This document shows positions 45,720 to 54,860 of a DNA stretch of 64,000 nucleotides, one piece after another. Source of the stretch: JAEUOS01 sp964470865 (lineage in GTDB: Bacteria > Pseudomonadota > Gammaproteobacteria > Burkholderiales > JAEUOS01); assembly GCA_964470865.1 (NCBI GenBank), contig CAYYFR010000004.1, positions 21,574 to 85,573 of the forward strand. The letters are read 5' to 3'. The notes below the pieces were generated by a model. It saw only the letters and a program-made list of their open reading frames with translations, ran no database searches and was not told where the DNA came from. The position numbers and the translations under genes are program-made. Each line of letters starts with the position of its first letter. Positions within the stretch are counted from its first letter, which is position 1.

Positions 45720-45953
45720 CTAGATTTCACGGCGCGCGCGCAGGTCCGCCAGAACCGCGTCGATGCCGTTTTTGTCGATGATGCGCAGTCCGGCGGACGA
45801 AACGCGCAAGCGCAGCCAGCGGTTTTCGCTTTCAACAAAAAAGCGCCGGTATTGCAGGTTCGGCAAGAAGCGCCGCTTGGTCTTGTTGTTGGCATGGGAC
45901 ACGTTGTTCCCCACCATCGGGCCCTTGCCCGTTATTTGGCAAACTTTTGCCAT
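45720..45953 (-). CDS. rpmB: 50S ribosomal protein L28
   Basis: A 77-residue protein starting MAKVCQITGKGPMVGNNVSH, the canonical L28 N-terminus, followed by KRRFLPNLQYRRF and RLRVSSAGLRIIDK. ATG 45953 is correct; a TTG one codon upstream is ignored. It is transcribed with rpmG from the promoter at 46074-46102, behind a leader of about 115 nt that can fold. Confidence 0.97.
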   Translation of the reverse strand: MAKVCQITGKGPMVGNNVSHANNKTKRRFLPNLQYRRFFVESENRWLRLRVSSAGLRIIDKNGIDAVLADLRARREI

Positions 45954-46031
45954 CAATCGACTCCTGTGATTTGTTCGGAAAGCGGCTGCGGGGGAACTAC
46001 CAGGAGATTACGCCCGTGCCGGACCAGATTT

Positions 46032-46063
46032 GCGGGCGGTCTGCAAAACCGCATGCCTCCCGC
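46032..46063 (-). promoter_or_regulatory. structured 5' leader of rpmB-rpmG
   Basis: Within the predicted leader, GCGGG/CCCGC and an inner GCGG/CCGC stem form a bulged hairpin about 80 nt before the rpmB start. It could be an autoregulatory ribosomal-protein leader, though no known motif was recognised. Confidence 0.4.
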
Positions 46064-46073
46064 GTAACCCTCT

Positions 46074-46102
46074 ATTCTATTCGAAAACCGGTAATCGTCC
46101 AA
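46074..46102 (-). promoter_or_regulatory. sigma-70 promoter of rpmB-rpmG
   Basis: On the minus strand TTGGAC and TAGAAT are separated by 17 bp, a close match to the housekeeping consensus. It is located between the radC stop and rpmB. Confidence 0.75.
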
Positions 46103-46135
46103 TTTTTTCGCGCGCGTGCACTGCCGTACCACCGA

Positions 46136-46810
46136 TTACAACCATCCGCGTTCGGCAAACGATGTGGCTTGACGCGCCGCTACGATAATGTGGTCGAGTA
46201 CCTGTACATCGACCAGCGCCAAGGCTTGCTTGAGGCTTTCGGTCAGGAAGCGGTCGGCCTGGCTGGGTTCGGGCGCACCGGAAGGGTGATTGTGCGCAAG
46301 GATTACCGCAGCCGCATTGTGAGCAAGCGCCAGCTTCACGACTTCACGCGGATAAACACTGGTTTGTGTCAGCGTGCCACGAAAAAGCTGATCCGCCGCC
46401 AGCAGTCGGTTGCGGGCATCCATGAACAGCACCATGAATACCTCGTGCTCGAGACCGCCCAGACTCAGACACAGGTAGTCCTTGACCGCTTGCGGCGAGG
46501 CCAGGCTGGTACGTATGGCAAGGTCCTCCTTGAGTGCGCGGCGGCCCATTTCGATGACCGCCTGCAATTGGGCGAACTTGGCGTCGCCCATGCCGGATAC
46601 CGACTCGAATTGCGCGCGTTGGGCGGCGAACAACTGATTGAGACCGCCAAACTTCTGCAACAGGGAGCGGGCAAGATCGACCGCGCTCTGGCCGCGTACG
46701 CCGGTGCGCAAGAAGATTGCCAGCAATTCGGCGTCGCTGAGAACGCCGGCACCCGAGCGCAACAGACGTTCGCGTGGTCGCTCGTCTTCCGGCCAGTCGG
46801 AAATTGGCAT
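46136..46810 (-). CDS. radC: RadC family JAB-domain protein
   Basis: A 224-residue protein. The N-terminal helix-hairpin-helix part has RPRERLLRSGAGVLSDAELL and SVSGMGDAKFAQLQA. The C-terminal MPN/JAB metalloprotease-like domain has the zinc motif AHNHPSGAPEPSQAD. RadC was once linked to DNA repair, but its real role is unsettled. ATG 46810 fits the conserved MPISDWPEDERPRE start. It is divergent from fkpB by 47 bp. Confidence 0.93.
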   Translation of the reverse strand: MPISDWPEDERPRERLLRSGAGVLSDAELLAIFLRTGVRGQSAVDLARSLLQKFGGLNQLFAAQRAQFESVSGMGDAKFAQLQAVIEMGRRALKEDLAIRTSLASPQAVKDYLCLSLGGLEHEVFMVLFMDARNRLLAADQLFRGTLTQTSVYPREVVKLALAHNAAAVILAHNHPSGAPEPSQADRFLTESLKQALALVDVQVLDHIIVAARQATSFAERGWL

Positions 46811-46857
46811 GCTTGGCTTACAATCCCGGTCGCGATAACTTGTGCGAAGCATAGCCG

Positions 46858-47304
46858 ATGCAAGACATTGACACCTTGGTGGGGCCGGGCAGTCACCTGA
46901 CCCTGCGATACAGCGTCAGCCTGCCCGATGGGTCCGAAGCGGTGAGCACCTTCGGCATGAATCCCGCGACCTTGTCGCTCGGAGCGGGTCAATTGGCGGA
47001 GACCCTGGAGCGCTGCCTGATCGGCATGCGCGCCGGCGAGCGCTGCGCTTTCACCCTGGAGCCCGAGGCCGGATTCGGCTTGCGCAATCCCCAGTTGGTG
47101 CACAAAATCGCTCGTTCCGCCCTTCCGCGTGACCTCGAAGAGGAGGTCGGTGCCAAGGTCGCGTTTACCGATGCATCCGGGGCGCAATTCGCAGGTACCC
47201 TGCTTGAAAAGGCGGATGGCTACGCGGTGTTCGATTTCAATCATCCGCTTGCCGGTCGCACCATCATTTTCGAGGCCGAGATCATCGGCGTGTTGCAGCC
47301 GTGA
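46858..47304 (+). CDS. fkpB: FKBP-type peptidyl-prolyl isomerase (SlpA/FkpB-like)
   Basis: A 148-residue SlyD/FkpB-type isomerase: an FKBP core (LTLRYSVSLPDGSEAVST, ETLERCLIGMRAGE) with the insert-in-flap domain (ALPRDLEEEVGAKVAF) and a closing strand (DFNHPLAGRTIIFEAEIIGV). It lacks the His-rich tail of SlyD, which supports FkpB. These proteins help fold other proteins through cis-trans proline isomerisation. It is next to ispH, the usual partner. Confidence 0.93.
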   Translation: MQDIDTLVGPGSHLTLRYSVSLPDGSEAVSTFGMNPATLSLGAGQLAETLERCLIGMRAGERCAFTLEPEAGFGLRNPQLVHKIARSALPRDLEEEVGAKVAFTDASGAQFAGTLLEKADGYAVFDFNHPLAGRTIIFEAEIIGVLQP

Positions 47305-47317
47305 TGGGGACGGAACC

Positions 47318-48289
47318 ATGATCAATGAAGCGGAAGTCCTGCTGGCGCAACCGCGCGGGTTCTGTGCGGGTGTCGAGCGGGCGATCGGCATTGTCGAGCG
47401 TGCGCTGGAAATTCACGGCGCGCCGATTTACGTGCGCCACGAGATCGTGCACAACAAGTTCGTGGTCGACGATCTGCGCGCCAAGGGCGCTGTTTTTGTC
47501 GAGGACCTGGCTCTGGTTCCGGCTGGAGCCACCCTGATCTTCAGCGCGCACGGCGTACCACAGGCGGTGCGCCGCGACGCTCAGCAGCGCGGCTTCAGAG
47601 TATTCGACGCCACCTGTCCGCTGGTGACCAAGGTGCATGTCGAGGTGTTGAAGTTGCGCAAGGAGGGCCTGGAGATCGTGATGATCGGGCATAGAGGGCA
47701 TCCCGAAGCCGAGGGCACAATGGGCCAATCGCCAGCCGGCATGCATTTGGTCGAGACGGCCGAAGATGTGGATGGGCTCGAAATTGTCGATCCCGCGCGT
47801 CTTGCCTACGTTACGCAGACCACGCTTTCGGTCGATGACGCGGCACGGATCGTCCTGTCATTGAAGGCACGTTTTCCATTGATTCGCGGGCCCAAGAAGG
47901 ACGATATCTGCTATGCCACGCAAAACCGGCAGGATGCGGTGAAATTCATGGCGCCCAAATGCGACTTGGTGATTGTGGTTGGCTCACCCAACAGCTCGAA
48001 CTCAAATCGGCTGCGTGAAGTGGCTGAAACGGTGGGCACGGTTTCCTACATGATTGACCGCGCCGATCAATTGAGTGCCCAATGGGTTGTCGGGAAAAAG
48101 CGGGTTGGGGTCACCGCGGGTGCGTCAGCGCCAGAGGTGCTGGTGCAGGAAGTGATTCAGCGCTTGCGCGAGCTTGGCGTGGCCAGGGTGCGCATCCTCG
48201 ACGGGATCGCCGAAACCGTCACCTTCCCGTTGCCGAAGGGACTGGGACGGGAGTTGTCAATAACGCCTCCGGTCCCGGCTCAAAGCTGA
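47318..48289 (+). CDS. ispH: 4-hydroxy-3-methylbut-2-enyl diphosphate reductase
   Basis: A 323-residue iron-sulfur enzyme, last step of the MEP isoprenoid pathway, forming IPP and DMAPP. The three cluster cysteines are Cys16 (PRGFCAGV), Cys100 (FDATCPLV) and Cys198 (DDICYATQNRQ). Other motifs are FSAHGV, IGHRGHPEAEGT, TQTTLSVDD and VGSPNSSNSNRLRE. ATG 47318 follows fkpB by 13 bp. The last 71 bp overlap the 3' end of the TonB-like gene on the other strand. Confidence 0.97.
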   Translation: MINEAEVLLAQPRGFCAGVERAIGIVERALEIHGAPIYVRHEIVHNKFVVDDLRAKGAVFVEDLALVPAGATLIFSAHGVPQAVRRDAQQRGFRVFDATCPLVTKVHVEVLKLRKEGLEIVMIGHRGHPEAEGTMGQSPAGMHLVETAEDVDGLEIVDPARLAYVTQTTLSVDDAARIVLSLKARFPLIRGPKKDDICYATQNRQDAVKFMAPKCDLVIVVGSPNSSNSNRLREVAETVGTVSYMIDRADQLSAQWVVGKKRVGVTAGASAPEVLVQEVIQRLRELGVARVRILDGIAETVTFPLPKGLGRELSITPPVPAQS

Positions 48290-48911
48290 CTTCGATCATC
48301 TTCTGGCTTTTTACCGGGCCGTCGGATCGCAAGGCCGGCATGAACCGGTTGGCCCGCAGAATGGCCTTGAGCTCCAGGGCATTGCGCAGGGACCCACTGG
48401 ATTCGACCAGTTCCACCTCATCGACGTCGCCGCGCTCGTCAATGAACAGGCGTACCAGCCACATGCCCGACTGAAAGCCGCTCAGCGGAAGAAAATCGAA
48501 CAGCTCCTGGTTGACCGGCAGGGCGGTGCGCTCGACGGCCGACGGCGGCAGGTACTCGGCGGGGTCGAAACGGGCAACTTCCAACCGGGTTTCTTCGCGT
48601 GGCGCACGGCGATCGGGCACCAGATCGCCGGCCGATACCGTGGCTACCACTTCGTTTGGGCCGGCGGCGGGGGGTGCCGGGCGCCTGCGAACATCGGGTT
48701 CGCTTGCCGGCAGCAGCCCCAGGTCGGCTACAGCCGCACTTTTCGTGTTGGCAGCGGGACGCAACGTGACGTGGACTGTCGTGGTGCCGGAAACACCCGG
48801 GCGCTGGGGAGAACTGCCACCGAATCCGATCACGATCCAGTGCAGAAGCGCCGACACAAACAACCAACGAAACAGTGCTACGCGCGGACTTGCCGCAGTC
48901 TCCCGAGACAC
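48219..48911 (-). CDS. TonB-like C-terminal domain membrane-anchored protein
   Basis: About 230 residues. A single N-terminal membrane helix (VALFRWLFVSALLHWIVIGF) is followed by a Pro/Ala-rich periplasmic spacer and a C-terminal domain with a TonB-like strand-helix-strand pattern (FQSGMWLVRLFIDERGDVDE, ALELKAILRANRFMPA, VSFEPGPE). It may be a TonB-type energy transducer or a small envelope protein of that fold. No ATG is available: GTG 48911 puts the helix close to the start, while a TTG at 48968 would overlap pilE. It overlaps ispH convergently. No ExbB/ExbD genes are near. Confidence 0.68.
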   Translation of the reverse strand: MSRETAASPRVALFRWLFVSALLHWIVIGFGGSSPQRPGVSGTTTVHVTLRPAANTKSAAVADLGLLPASEPDVRRRPAPPAAGPNEVVATVSAGDLVPDRRAPREETRLEVARFDPAEYLPPSAVERTALPVNQELFDFLPLSGFQSGMWLVRLFIDERGDVDEVELVESSGSLRNALELKAILRANRFMPALRSDGPVKSQKMIEVSFEPGPEALLTTPVPVPSATGR

Positions 48912-48951
48912 CGTTGCACCGGGCAGACGAGTCGATGAGCCAAGCGCGAAG

Positions 48952-49455
48952 CTACCAACAGCCTTCAACGCGCGCCGCGTCGTCGGAGGTGCCGTTGCTC
49001 TGGGTCCACTTGCGCCCGGTATTGGCGAGCGTCAAGTTGCCGCACAAGGGGTCGGTGAACGGTGCTCGCGGTGCTGCGGTGACGGTGAAGACTTGCGCGG
49101 TCACAGTAAGGCTGATGTTGTAGGCAGCCTTGTTAGCCGCATCTCCCGAAAAGCCGGGAATGCCGGTATTGGTCAATGCGGTTGCGCTATCGGCGGAGGT
49201 TGGATTGCCACAAGCGGTACTTGGGTAACAGTTGTTCTGGGTGTAGTAGCGCTCCATGCGTGCGGCCGCCGCCGTCAGCGCCGCCTTGCCTTCGGTGCGC
49301 TTGGCCTTGTTCACGTAGTCGCGGTAGCTGGGCAAGCCAATACCGGCCAGGAGGCCGATGATCGCCACGACGATCATCAGTTCGACGATCGAAAAGCCTG
49401 CCTGGCGTCGACAGGGGTTGCGTGTCGGCCGGACTTCCGGTTTGGCGGAATACAT
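48952..49455 (-). CDS. pilE: type IV pilin-like protein PilE
   Basis: A 167-residue prepilin with a 20-residue leader ending RRQAG and a mature start FSIVELMIVVAIIGLLAG, with Glu at +5. The C-terminal half has a cysteine pair around CYPSTACG and a later pair near DPLCGNL and VEGCW, consistent with a D-region disulfide. It is the last gene of the minor-pilin operon and most likely a minor pilin needed for pilus priming, not the main subunit. Confidence 0.93.
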   Translation of the reverse strand: MYSAKPEVRPTRNPCRRQAGFSIVELMIVVAIIGLLAGIGLPSYRDYVNKAKRTEGKAALTAAAARMERYYTQNNCYPSTACGNPTSADSATALTNTGIPGFSGDAANKAAYNISLTVTAQVFTVTAAPRAPFTDPLCGNLTLANTGRKWTQSNGTSDDAARVEGCW

Positions 49456-49478
49456 GACAAGTACCTTTCAGATGCGCA

Positions 49479-52400
49479 TCAATAGAGAATTTCGCGCCAC
49501 GACACCCGCCCTGGCCCGCGACCGAAACTGTACACCCCCGTGGCCAGGTTGCCACTGGTGGTGTTCTGGTAGCCGATGTCGACACTGCCTTTCGACACCA
49601 GCGTCGGCGGCTGCGCCGAGCCGCCGTCGATACGGCGTGAACTCACTGCAACCTTGAGCGCGTTGCCTGAGGAATCGGTGCCCACCGTCACCATGTCCGA
49701 GGCGTTGACCTGTTGATCGCCGGTCAAGTCGAACACCGAGGCATCGGGGCGCGCACCGGTGGTGATCATCAGGGTGATGTTGTCACCCGCGGTCGATCCC
49801 AGGCAGGCATTGGCCAGTGGCCATAGCGACGAATAGAACACCACGCCATTCCTGACAAACGGGGCGAAGATGATGCGTTCGCCCGTTACCGGGTCCGGAG
49901 TGACACCGTTGAAAAGATCCAGGTACCAGCCCGAGTGGTTGATGACGTCGGTGGCATCCGTGCTGGTCGCGCCGAGCTTGTCGGCAAGACTCGTCGAGCC
50001 GTCGTGCAGCGGATTGACCCGGGTCGAAGGCGAAGGGGCGTAGTTGGGCTGGTGCCTGGTCGTGATGCGGCTTACCGAACCGTCCGGGTTCGTGACGATC
50101 GGGGTAATTCCGGGCTGCAACAGTTGCTTCATGAGGTCGCTGCGCCCGCTCACCGTCGAGCTTCGATCCCATATGCCATAAATGCTCTGCGTAAGATACG
50201 CGGGTCCGGGCGGATTGATATCGGTCGCCTCCAGATACTTGCCGGTACCGAAAGAGACTATGACGCCGGTTCCGCTTGGATGCAGTACCGCTTCAATGCC
50301 GGAGGTGATTGGCTGGCGGTTTCCAAGACTGTCGACCGCGATAAACAGGTTGAGGCGCCTGCCCACGTCCATCCAGGTGCTTGCAGCGGCCGAAACGTCG
50401 AACTTCCACAACATTCCTTGCACGTCGCCGGCGTAAATCAGGTCCACCATGCCGTCGCCATTGACATCGGCAGCCAGCGGCGTCGCCATCCCGTTCGGGG
50501 TACCCACAGACCCGTTGGAGCTGCTGAGCTTGAAGTAATCGGTGCCTAGTTGCCACGTACCGTTGGTACCGGTCGGACCGTCGAGGTAAATGACAAAAAT
50601 GTATCCTCGGCCGTTGAGGCTGGTGCTACAGCCGGCAGGCAGGTAGGGATCGCCTACGATGCCCAAGCCCGAAGCGCACGGCACTTCTGCCGGATCTTGC
50701 GCCGTGCCCTGCGAATTGTTGTAGCCGCCGCTGACAATCGCCGCCCATTTTCCATTCGACATCTTGCGGATCGATGGCGTGCCGAAGGTGTAGCCGAGAT
50801 CGGGGTCGTCGGCATCGGTGAACTCCCACATGACCAGTGAACCGGTGTTGCCGGAAAAACCCGCAGGATTGGTCACATCGAGCGCATAGATTCCCTGGCC
50901 GCCGCGATTGAGGCCCGCCACCAGCACCGTTTTCCAGGCGCTGCCGATGTACGCATCCTCGACCACCGGCGAGCCGTCGGCGAAATACTCGTGCGAGTAG
51001 GTACGCGAAGTCAGCTTCGAGAGATTGCGGTAGACCGGACTTGGTACATAGGCGAGCAGTTCGGCGCCGGGGGCGCCGGTCAGACCGGATTCGAAACCGT
51101 GCAGCATGCCGTCATTGGCGCCGACGTAGAGCATGGGTTTGCGATTCGCGTTGCTCGCCGCGAAAGCCTTGTAGCTGGCGTCGGGATAGCCGGCGGACGG
51201 AGGACCCACGAAATTCGGATTGGAATTGATGATATCGCCCAGCTTGGTGGTCGGACGCCGGCGGAAATTGGTTGCGGACAGGCCTTCGTTGGAAGCATCG
51301 CCACGCAAATAGTCCAGGCGTTTTTGACCGAGACCATCGGCGGCATTGGTGTTGGGATTGGTATTGAGCGCGGTAATCTGCGCCGGACTCAATTCCGCAG
51401 CAAGCGGACTTGCCGGATTGCTGGGCCAGGTGAAGGGGATGCCGCGCGGATTGGTCCCGCTGACCCCCTTGTTGAAGGTCAGGATCTGCCGCGCACCAGG
51501 ACTGATGGTGGCAGCGTTGAGCGACACTTGTCCGCCATCCCAGTCGGCGGTGGTATTCGGAATGCCGGTCGTCGCATTGACGCCAAAGGCCAGCAGCTTG
51601 CCGCTCCAGTCGCTTGGATTGAACACCGCTTGATAAATACGCGTGCTGGTGTTGAGCTTGGAAGAGTTGGCGGCCACCGCGGATGCGGCCGAGGTTTGCA
51701 GAATGCTCACGAAAAGCTTGTCGAGCGCGGTTTCAAGGCCGAGCGGGTTGGACACCGAATAGTAGTTGTCCGGAACGCCGTCGCTGCCCGGTGCACCGGT
51801 GGCGTTGTTGACGACGTCCCACTCGGTGGACAGATCGGGTACCGGGCTCAGGCCATTGTTGCCGCTGTCGATAAAGCCGCCGTATTTGGCGGCGTACCAC
51901 AGCGGGTCGTTGAGTGCCTGGGCCGATCCGCTGGTGGAGATCGTATAGGTGGCGGTGGTCGCAATATCGGGTGCGGTACAGTTGCGGCACCCGCCGCTGG
52001 CGTTGATGACGCCCGCAGCGCCATTAAGCACCGTCCCCGCAGCGTTGCTGACAGTTATGTTGGTCGAATCCGTGTAGTTGAAATTGTAGATGCCCGAATG
52101 GAAGTGGGGCCCGTCCTGGGTGGTGCCGCTGATCACGTAGCCGAAGCCCTGCGGGTTTGCAGTCGATGCCGCCACCACGTTGGTCGTGACCAGCAGGTTG
52201 GCGCCTGAGAAGCGATAGTCGATCACGCCCCATACGTCCTGATCGTAGTCGCCGCCCTGCTCGCTGTCTTCCCAGTTGACGTACATGCGGCCTGACGTGC
52301 CGTCAGCTGACTGAAACACGATCTTCACGTCTACGATCGCGCCTGCGCCGATATTGCCGGCACCGCGATCCAGCCGATACACCGGCTGAATCACCACTTT

Positions 52401-54824
52401 CTGGCCGGTCGAACTGCCGGGCACCGGGATCTCGATGCGCGGCACGTTGGTGGCCAGCGAGATGCCATACGTGGTGACCTTGAGCGAGGTCCTGTCGGTA
52501 GCCGGGACGGTCAGATCGGTACGAATGCGATTGGTCTTGGCGGCGTACGCCAGGCCTGCCATCAGGTAGGTGCCGTTGAGCGACGGCGCCTCCGGGCACA
52601 GGCCCTGCACCTCACCCAGAGAGATACCGCCGCCGGCGGAAGGCTTGGCATCACATAGGCCGTTCGATGTCGTGCCGTCGCTGCCGACAAAATAATTGCC
52701 ACTCGAAAGACCTTCCTTGCTACCAACGAATGTGGTGGCGGTTTTCGGATTGGCCCAAGCGGCGATCGCGCCATTGAACGGGTCGCTGACCTGGTCGTGA
52801 TCCTTGGAACTTACGCTCGAATTGAATGCGAGGATATTGAGCGGCGCGCAATAGTTGGCATTGGTCAGCACATTGTTCGGGCTTGGCCAGGTCGCGGTAC
52901 TAAGTGCCGGATAGATGCCGGAAGCCGGAAAAAGGGTGGCGTCGCCGGTGGTATGGAATGCCGCTGTCGGCGCGGTCGCGCCGGCAAAATAGCGCAGCGA
53001 TTCGGCATAGATTTCCGACATCGGGTTACCCCAGGTACGGCACATGTTGTCGACCAGTTGCGAGGAAGTCAGTTGATAGGTGCAATTGCCGTCGGCGCCG
53101 ATATAAGTGCCGTCGTTATAGTCATAACCGTACATGCGCAAACGACTCAATGTGCCGACGATGCTGCCGTTGGGCGGGCCGGTCTTGAAAACGCCGGTGG
53201 CAAAGTCGATCTCGTCACTCATTGAACCGGTATTCTTGCGCAACACACCGCCGGAGGTATTCTTGCTGTAACTGCCGGTCATCAGGCCGAAATTGATGCG
53301 GCCATCGTCGCCGTACACCTGCAAGAGGCCGATCGGTTTGTAGAAGGGTTTGCCTGAGCCATCGACCTGCCCGTAGGCCTTGCATTTTTCCGTGGTCTTG
53401 AAACCGGATGCTGCGGTCGCGGGAAAGAAATCGTTGTGGCAGGCCTCGACCATTACGCGATACTCGCCGGCATCGACCCCGAAGCCGAGCGAGCGCCTTT
53501 CGATCGCGCCGCCGCCGCTGGCAAAAGTTCGCCCGGTGCTGTTGGCAGGATTATCCGCGCTGGCGGAGAGGCCCGAAAGAGCGTATTGATTGCCGTTGCT
53601 GCTGGGCTGTTGAGGGGCTGGGAGAAAGCCGCCCTGCTGGTTGTTTCTGTCGTCATGCCATTGGCACTGCCAACGTTCGTTAGCGCCCCACAATTCGTAG
53701 TTGCCACTGACCATCCGCATGCGCGGCGTGAATTGGTTGGTGTGCGAATACCGTCCGGCGCCGTTGGCCGTGCCTGGCGTGACATTGCAAATTGAGATGC
53801 CGGTGCTGCTCAGGTTCTCGAAAGACCACTGCGTGCTCTGGGTCGCGCCGGTGATTGCAGGCGTGCCACCGCTGCAATTTAACGCTGCCGGCGCGCCTGC
53901 TGCAGCAGTGGCGACGATTCTTGGCGGCTGACCAGTTAGCGGATTGTTCGTCGTGTAGTCAAGCTCGACAAAGCTGCCGCCTACATCAACCCAGAGCCGG
54001 ATTGTCGGGTTGGCGCCGGTGCCCTTGTGTACGATCCGACCGGATATGGTGCAATTACCACTGCTGCCGATCACGTCTTTCGAGGTGGCCCGAATCTGGT
54101 CACCCGGACTCAATTTGTCCGCAAACGCATCCGGGATGTTGGTGAACGTCACCTGACCGGATCCCGTGACCTGTACGTTTACCGCGGCCGTAACCACAGT
54201 AGCGGTACTGGTCGGCACCGTTTGCACCCCGAACGGCGACAATCTGTTCACGTCGGACCCACCGTACCATTTGGCGAACGCATGGGCGTCCGACGGCAGG
54301 TTGGCGCGCTCCAGAAGCGTGGTCGAGCCGTAGGCCCAGCCGCCGGCAGAAGGGTCCTTGTCCTGCCGCCGCAAGCCGCCGAACAGCAGTTTGCGTACAG
54401 AGTCCATGCGCGTCATGGTGGCCCAGTTTAGGAAGTTGCCGCTCCATTTGCTGCCGTCGCAGTATTTGTCGGCAGTCCATGACGCCGGTGCATAGTGGCT
54501 CAAGCTTTCGAGCGCGTTGCTGCCGACATAGTCGTAGCACTTGTAGCTGTCGAAGTAACCGTAATAGTCGATGCTGTGTTTATAAGTGGTTTCGAGCTTG
54601 CCGTCGTTGTCAAGGTCGGAATAGTCGTTGTAGGCCTTCTTGTGCAGTTGCTGATCCTTGGAGATGTCGAGCATCACCAGCGGCGGGATCGGCGGGGTCA
54701 CGAACAGGGGCGTCTTCACCAGGTTCAATTGTGCGGCGGCGCCGGCCAAGGGTTGCAGCAGCATGCTGAGGGCGACAGTCGCGCAAACGGCGCGCCGCAC
54801 ACTGGTTCGGGAAAGGATACTCAT
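49479..54824 (-). CDS. pilY1: type IV pilus tip adhesin/assembly protein PilY1
   Basis: A 1781-residue exported protein: signal peptide (AVCATVALSMLLQPLAGAAA), a variable N-terminal part and a C-terminal beta-propeller (about residues 1200-1650). The propeller holds the EF-like calcium loop DVNGDGMVD, typical of PilY1/PilC. More calcium-type loops occur at DLDNDGKLE (near residue 75) and DLTGDQQVNASD (near the end). PilY1 sits at the pilus tip, primes assembly and affects retraction, adhesion and surface sensing. The start ATG 54824 has GGAG 8 bp upstream. It is between pilX and pilE. Confidence 0.95.
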   Translation of the reverse strand: MSILSRTSVRRAVCATVALSMLLQPLAGAAAQLNLVKTPLFVTPPIPPLVMLDISKDQQLHKKAYNDYSDLDNDGKLETTYKHSIDYYGYFDSYKCYDYVGSNALESLSHYAPASWTADKYCDGSKWSGNFLNWATMTRMDSVRKLLFGGLRRQDKDPSAGGWAYGSTTLLERANLPSDAHAFAKWYGGSDVNRLSPFGVQTVPTSTATVVTAAVNVQVTGSGQVTFTNIPDAFADKLSPGDQIRATSKDVIGSSGNCTISGRIVHKGTGANPTIRLWVDVGGSFVELDYTTNNPLTGQPPRIVATAAAGAPAALNCSGGTPAITGATQSTQWSFENLSSTGISICNVTPGTANGAGRYSHTNQFTPRMRMVSGNYELWGANERWQCQWHDDRNNQQGGFLPAPQQPSSNGNQYALSGLSASADNPANSTGRTFASGGGAIERRSLGFGVDAGEYRVMVEACHNDFFPATAASGFKTTEKCKAYGQVDGSGKPFYKPIGLLQVYGDDGRINFGLMTGSYSKNTSGGVLRKNTGSMSDEIDFATGVFKTGPPNGSIVGTLSRLRMYGYDYNDGTYIGADGNCTYQLTSSQLVDNMCRTWGNPMSEIYAESLRYFAGATAPTAAFHTTGDATLFPASGIYPALSTATWPSPNNVLTNANYCAPLNILAFNSSVSSKDHDQVSDPFNGAIAAWANPKTATTFVGSKEGLSSGNYFVGSDGTTSNGLCDAKPSAGGGISLGEVQGLCPEAPSLNGTYLMAGLAYAAKTNRIRTDLTVPATDRTSLKVTTYGISLATNVPRIEIPVPGSSTGQKVVIQPVYRLDRGAGNIGAGAIVDVKIVFQSADGTSGRMYVNWEDSEQGGDYDQDVWGVIDYRFSGANLLVTTNVVAASTANPQGFGYVISGTTQDGPHFHSGIYNFNYTDSTNITVSNAAGTVLNGAAGVINASGGCRNCTAPDIATTATYTISTSGSAQALNDPLWYAAKYGGFIDSGNNGLSPVPDLSTEWDVVNNATGAPGSDGVPDNYYSVSNPLGLETALDKLFVSILQTSAASAVAANSSKLNTSTRIYQAVFNPSDWSGKLLAFGVNATTGIPNTTADWDGGQVSLNAATISPGARQILTFNKGVSGTNPRGIPFTWPSNPASPLAAELSPAQITALNTNPNTNAADGLGQKRLDYLRGDASNEGLSATNFRRRPTTKLGDIINSNPNFVGPPSAGYPDASYKAFAASNANRKPMLYVGANDGMLHGFESGLTGAPGAELLAYVPSPVYRNLSKLTSRTYSHEYFADGSPVVEDAYIGSAWKTVLVAGLNRGGQGIYALDVTNPAGFSGNTGSLVMWEFTDADDPDLGYTFGTPSIRKMSNGKWAAIVSGGYNNSQGTAQDPAEVPCASGLGIVGDPYLPAGCSTSLNGRGYIFVIYLDGPTGTNGTWQLGTDYFKLSSSNGSVGTPNGMATPLAADVNGDGMVDLIYAGDVQGMLWKFDVSAAASTWMDVGRRLNLFIAVDSLGNRQPITSGIEAVLHPSGTGVIVSFGTGKYLEATDINPPGPAYLTQSIYGIWDRSSTVSGRSDLMKQLLQPGITPIVTNPDGSVSRITTRHQPNYAPSPSTRVNPLHDGSTSLADKLGATSTDATDVINHSGWYLDLFNGVTPDPVTGERIIFAPFVRNGVVFYSSLWPLANACLGSTAGDNITLMITTGARPDASVFDLTGDQQVNASDMVTVGTDSSGNALKVAVSSRRIDGGSAQPPTLVSKGSVDIGYQNTTSGNLATGVYSFGRGPGRVSWREILY

Positions 54825-54860
54825 GGCGTGGTTCTCCGGATCGGGTGGCGCTGGCTCGGA

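Noticed and set aside
46010..46070. tRNA-like anticodon arm (GCGGT-CTGCAAA-ACCGC)
   Set aside because: The 5-bp stem and 7-base loop look like an anticodon arm on either strand, but no T-arm (GGTTCGA) or acceptor stem can be formed. It is better explained as part of the rpmB leader hairpin.
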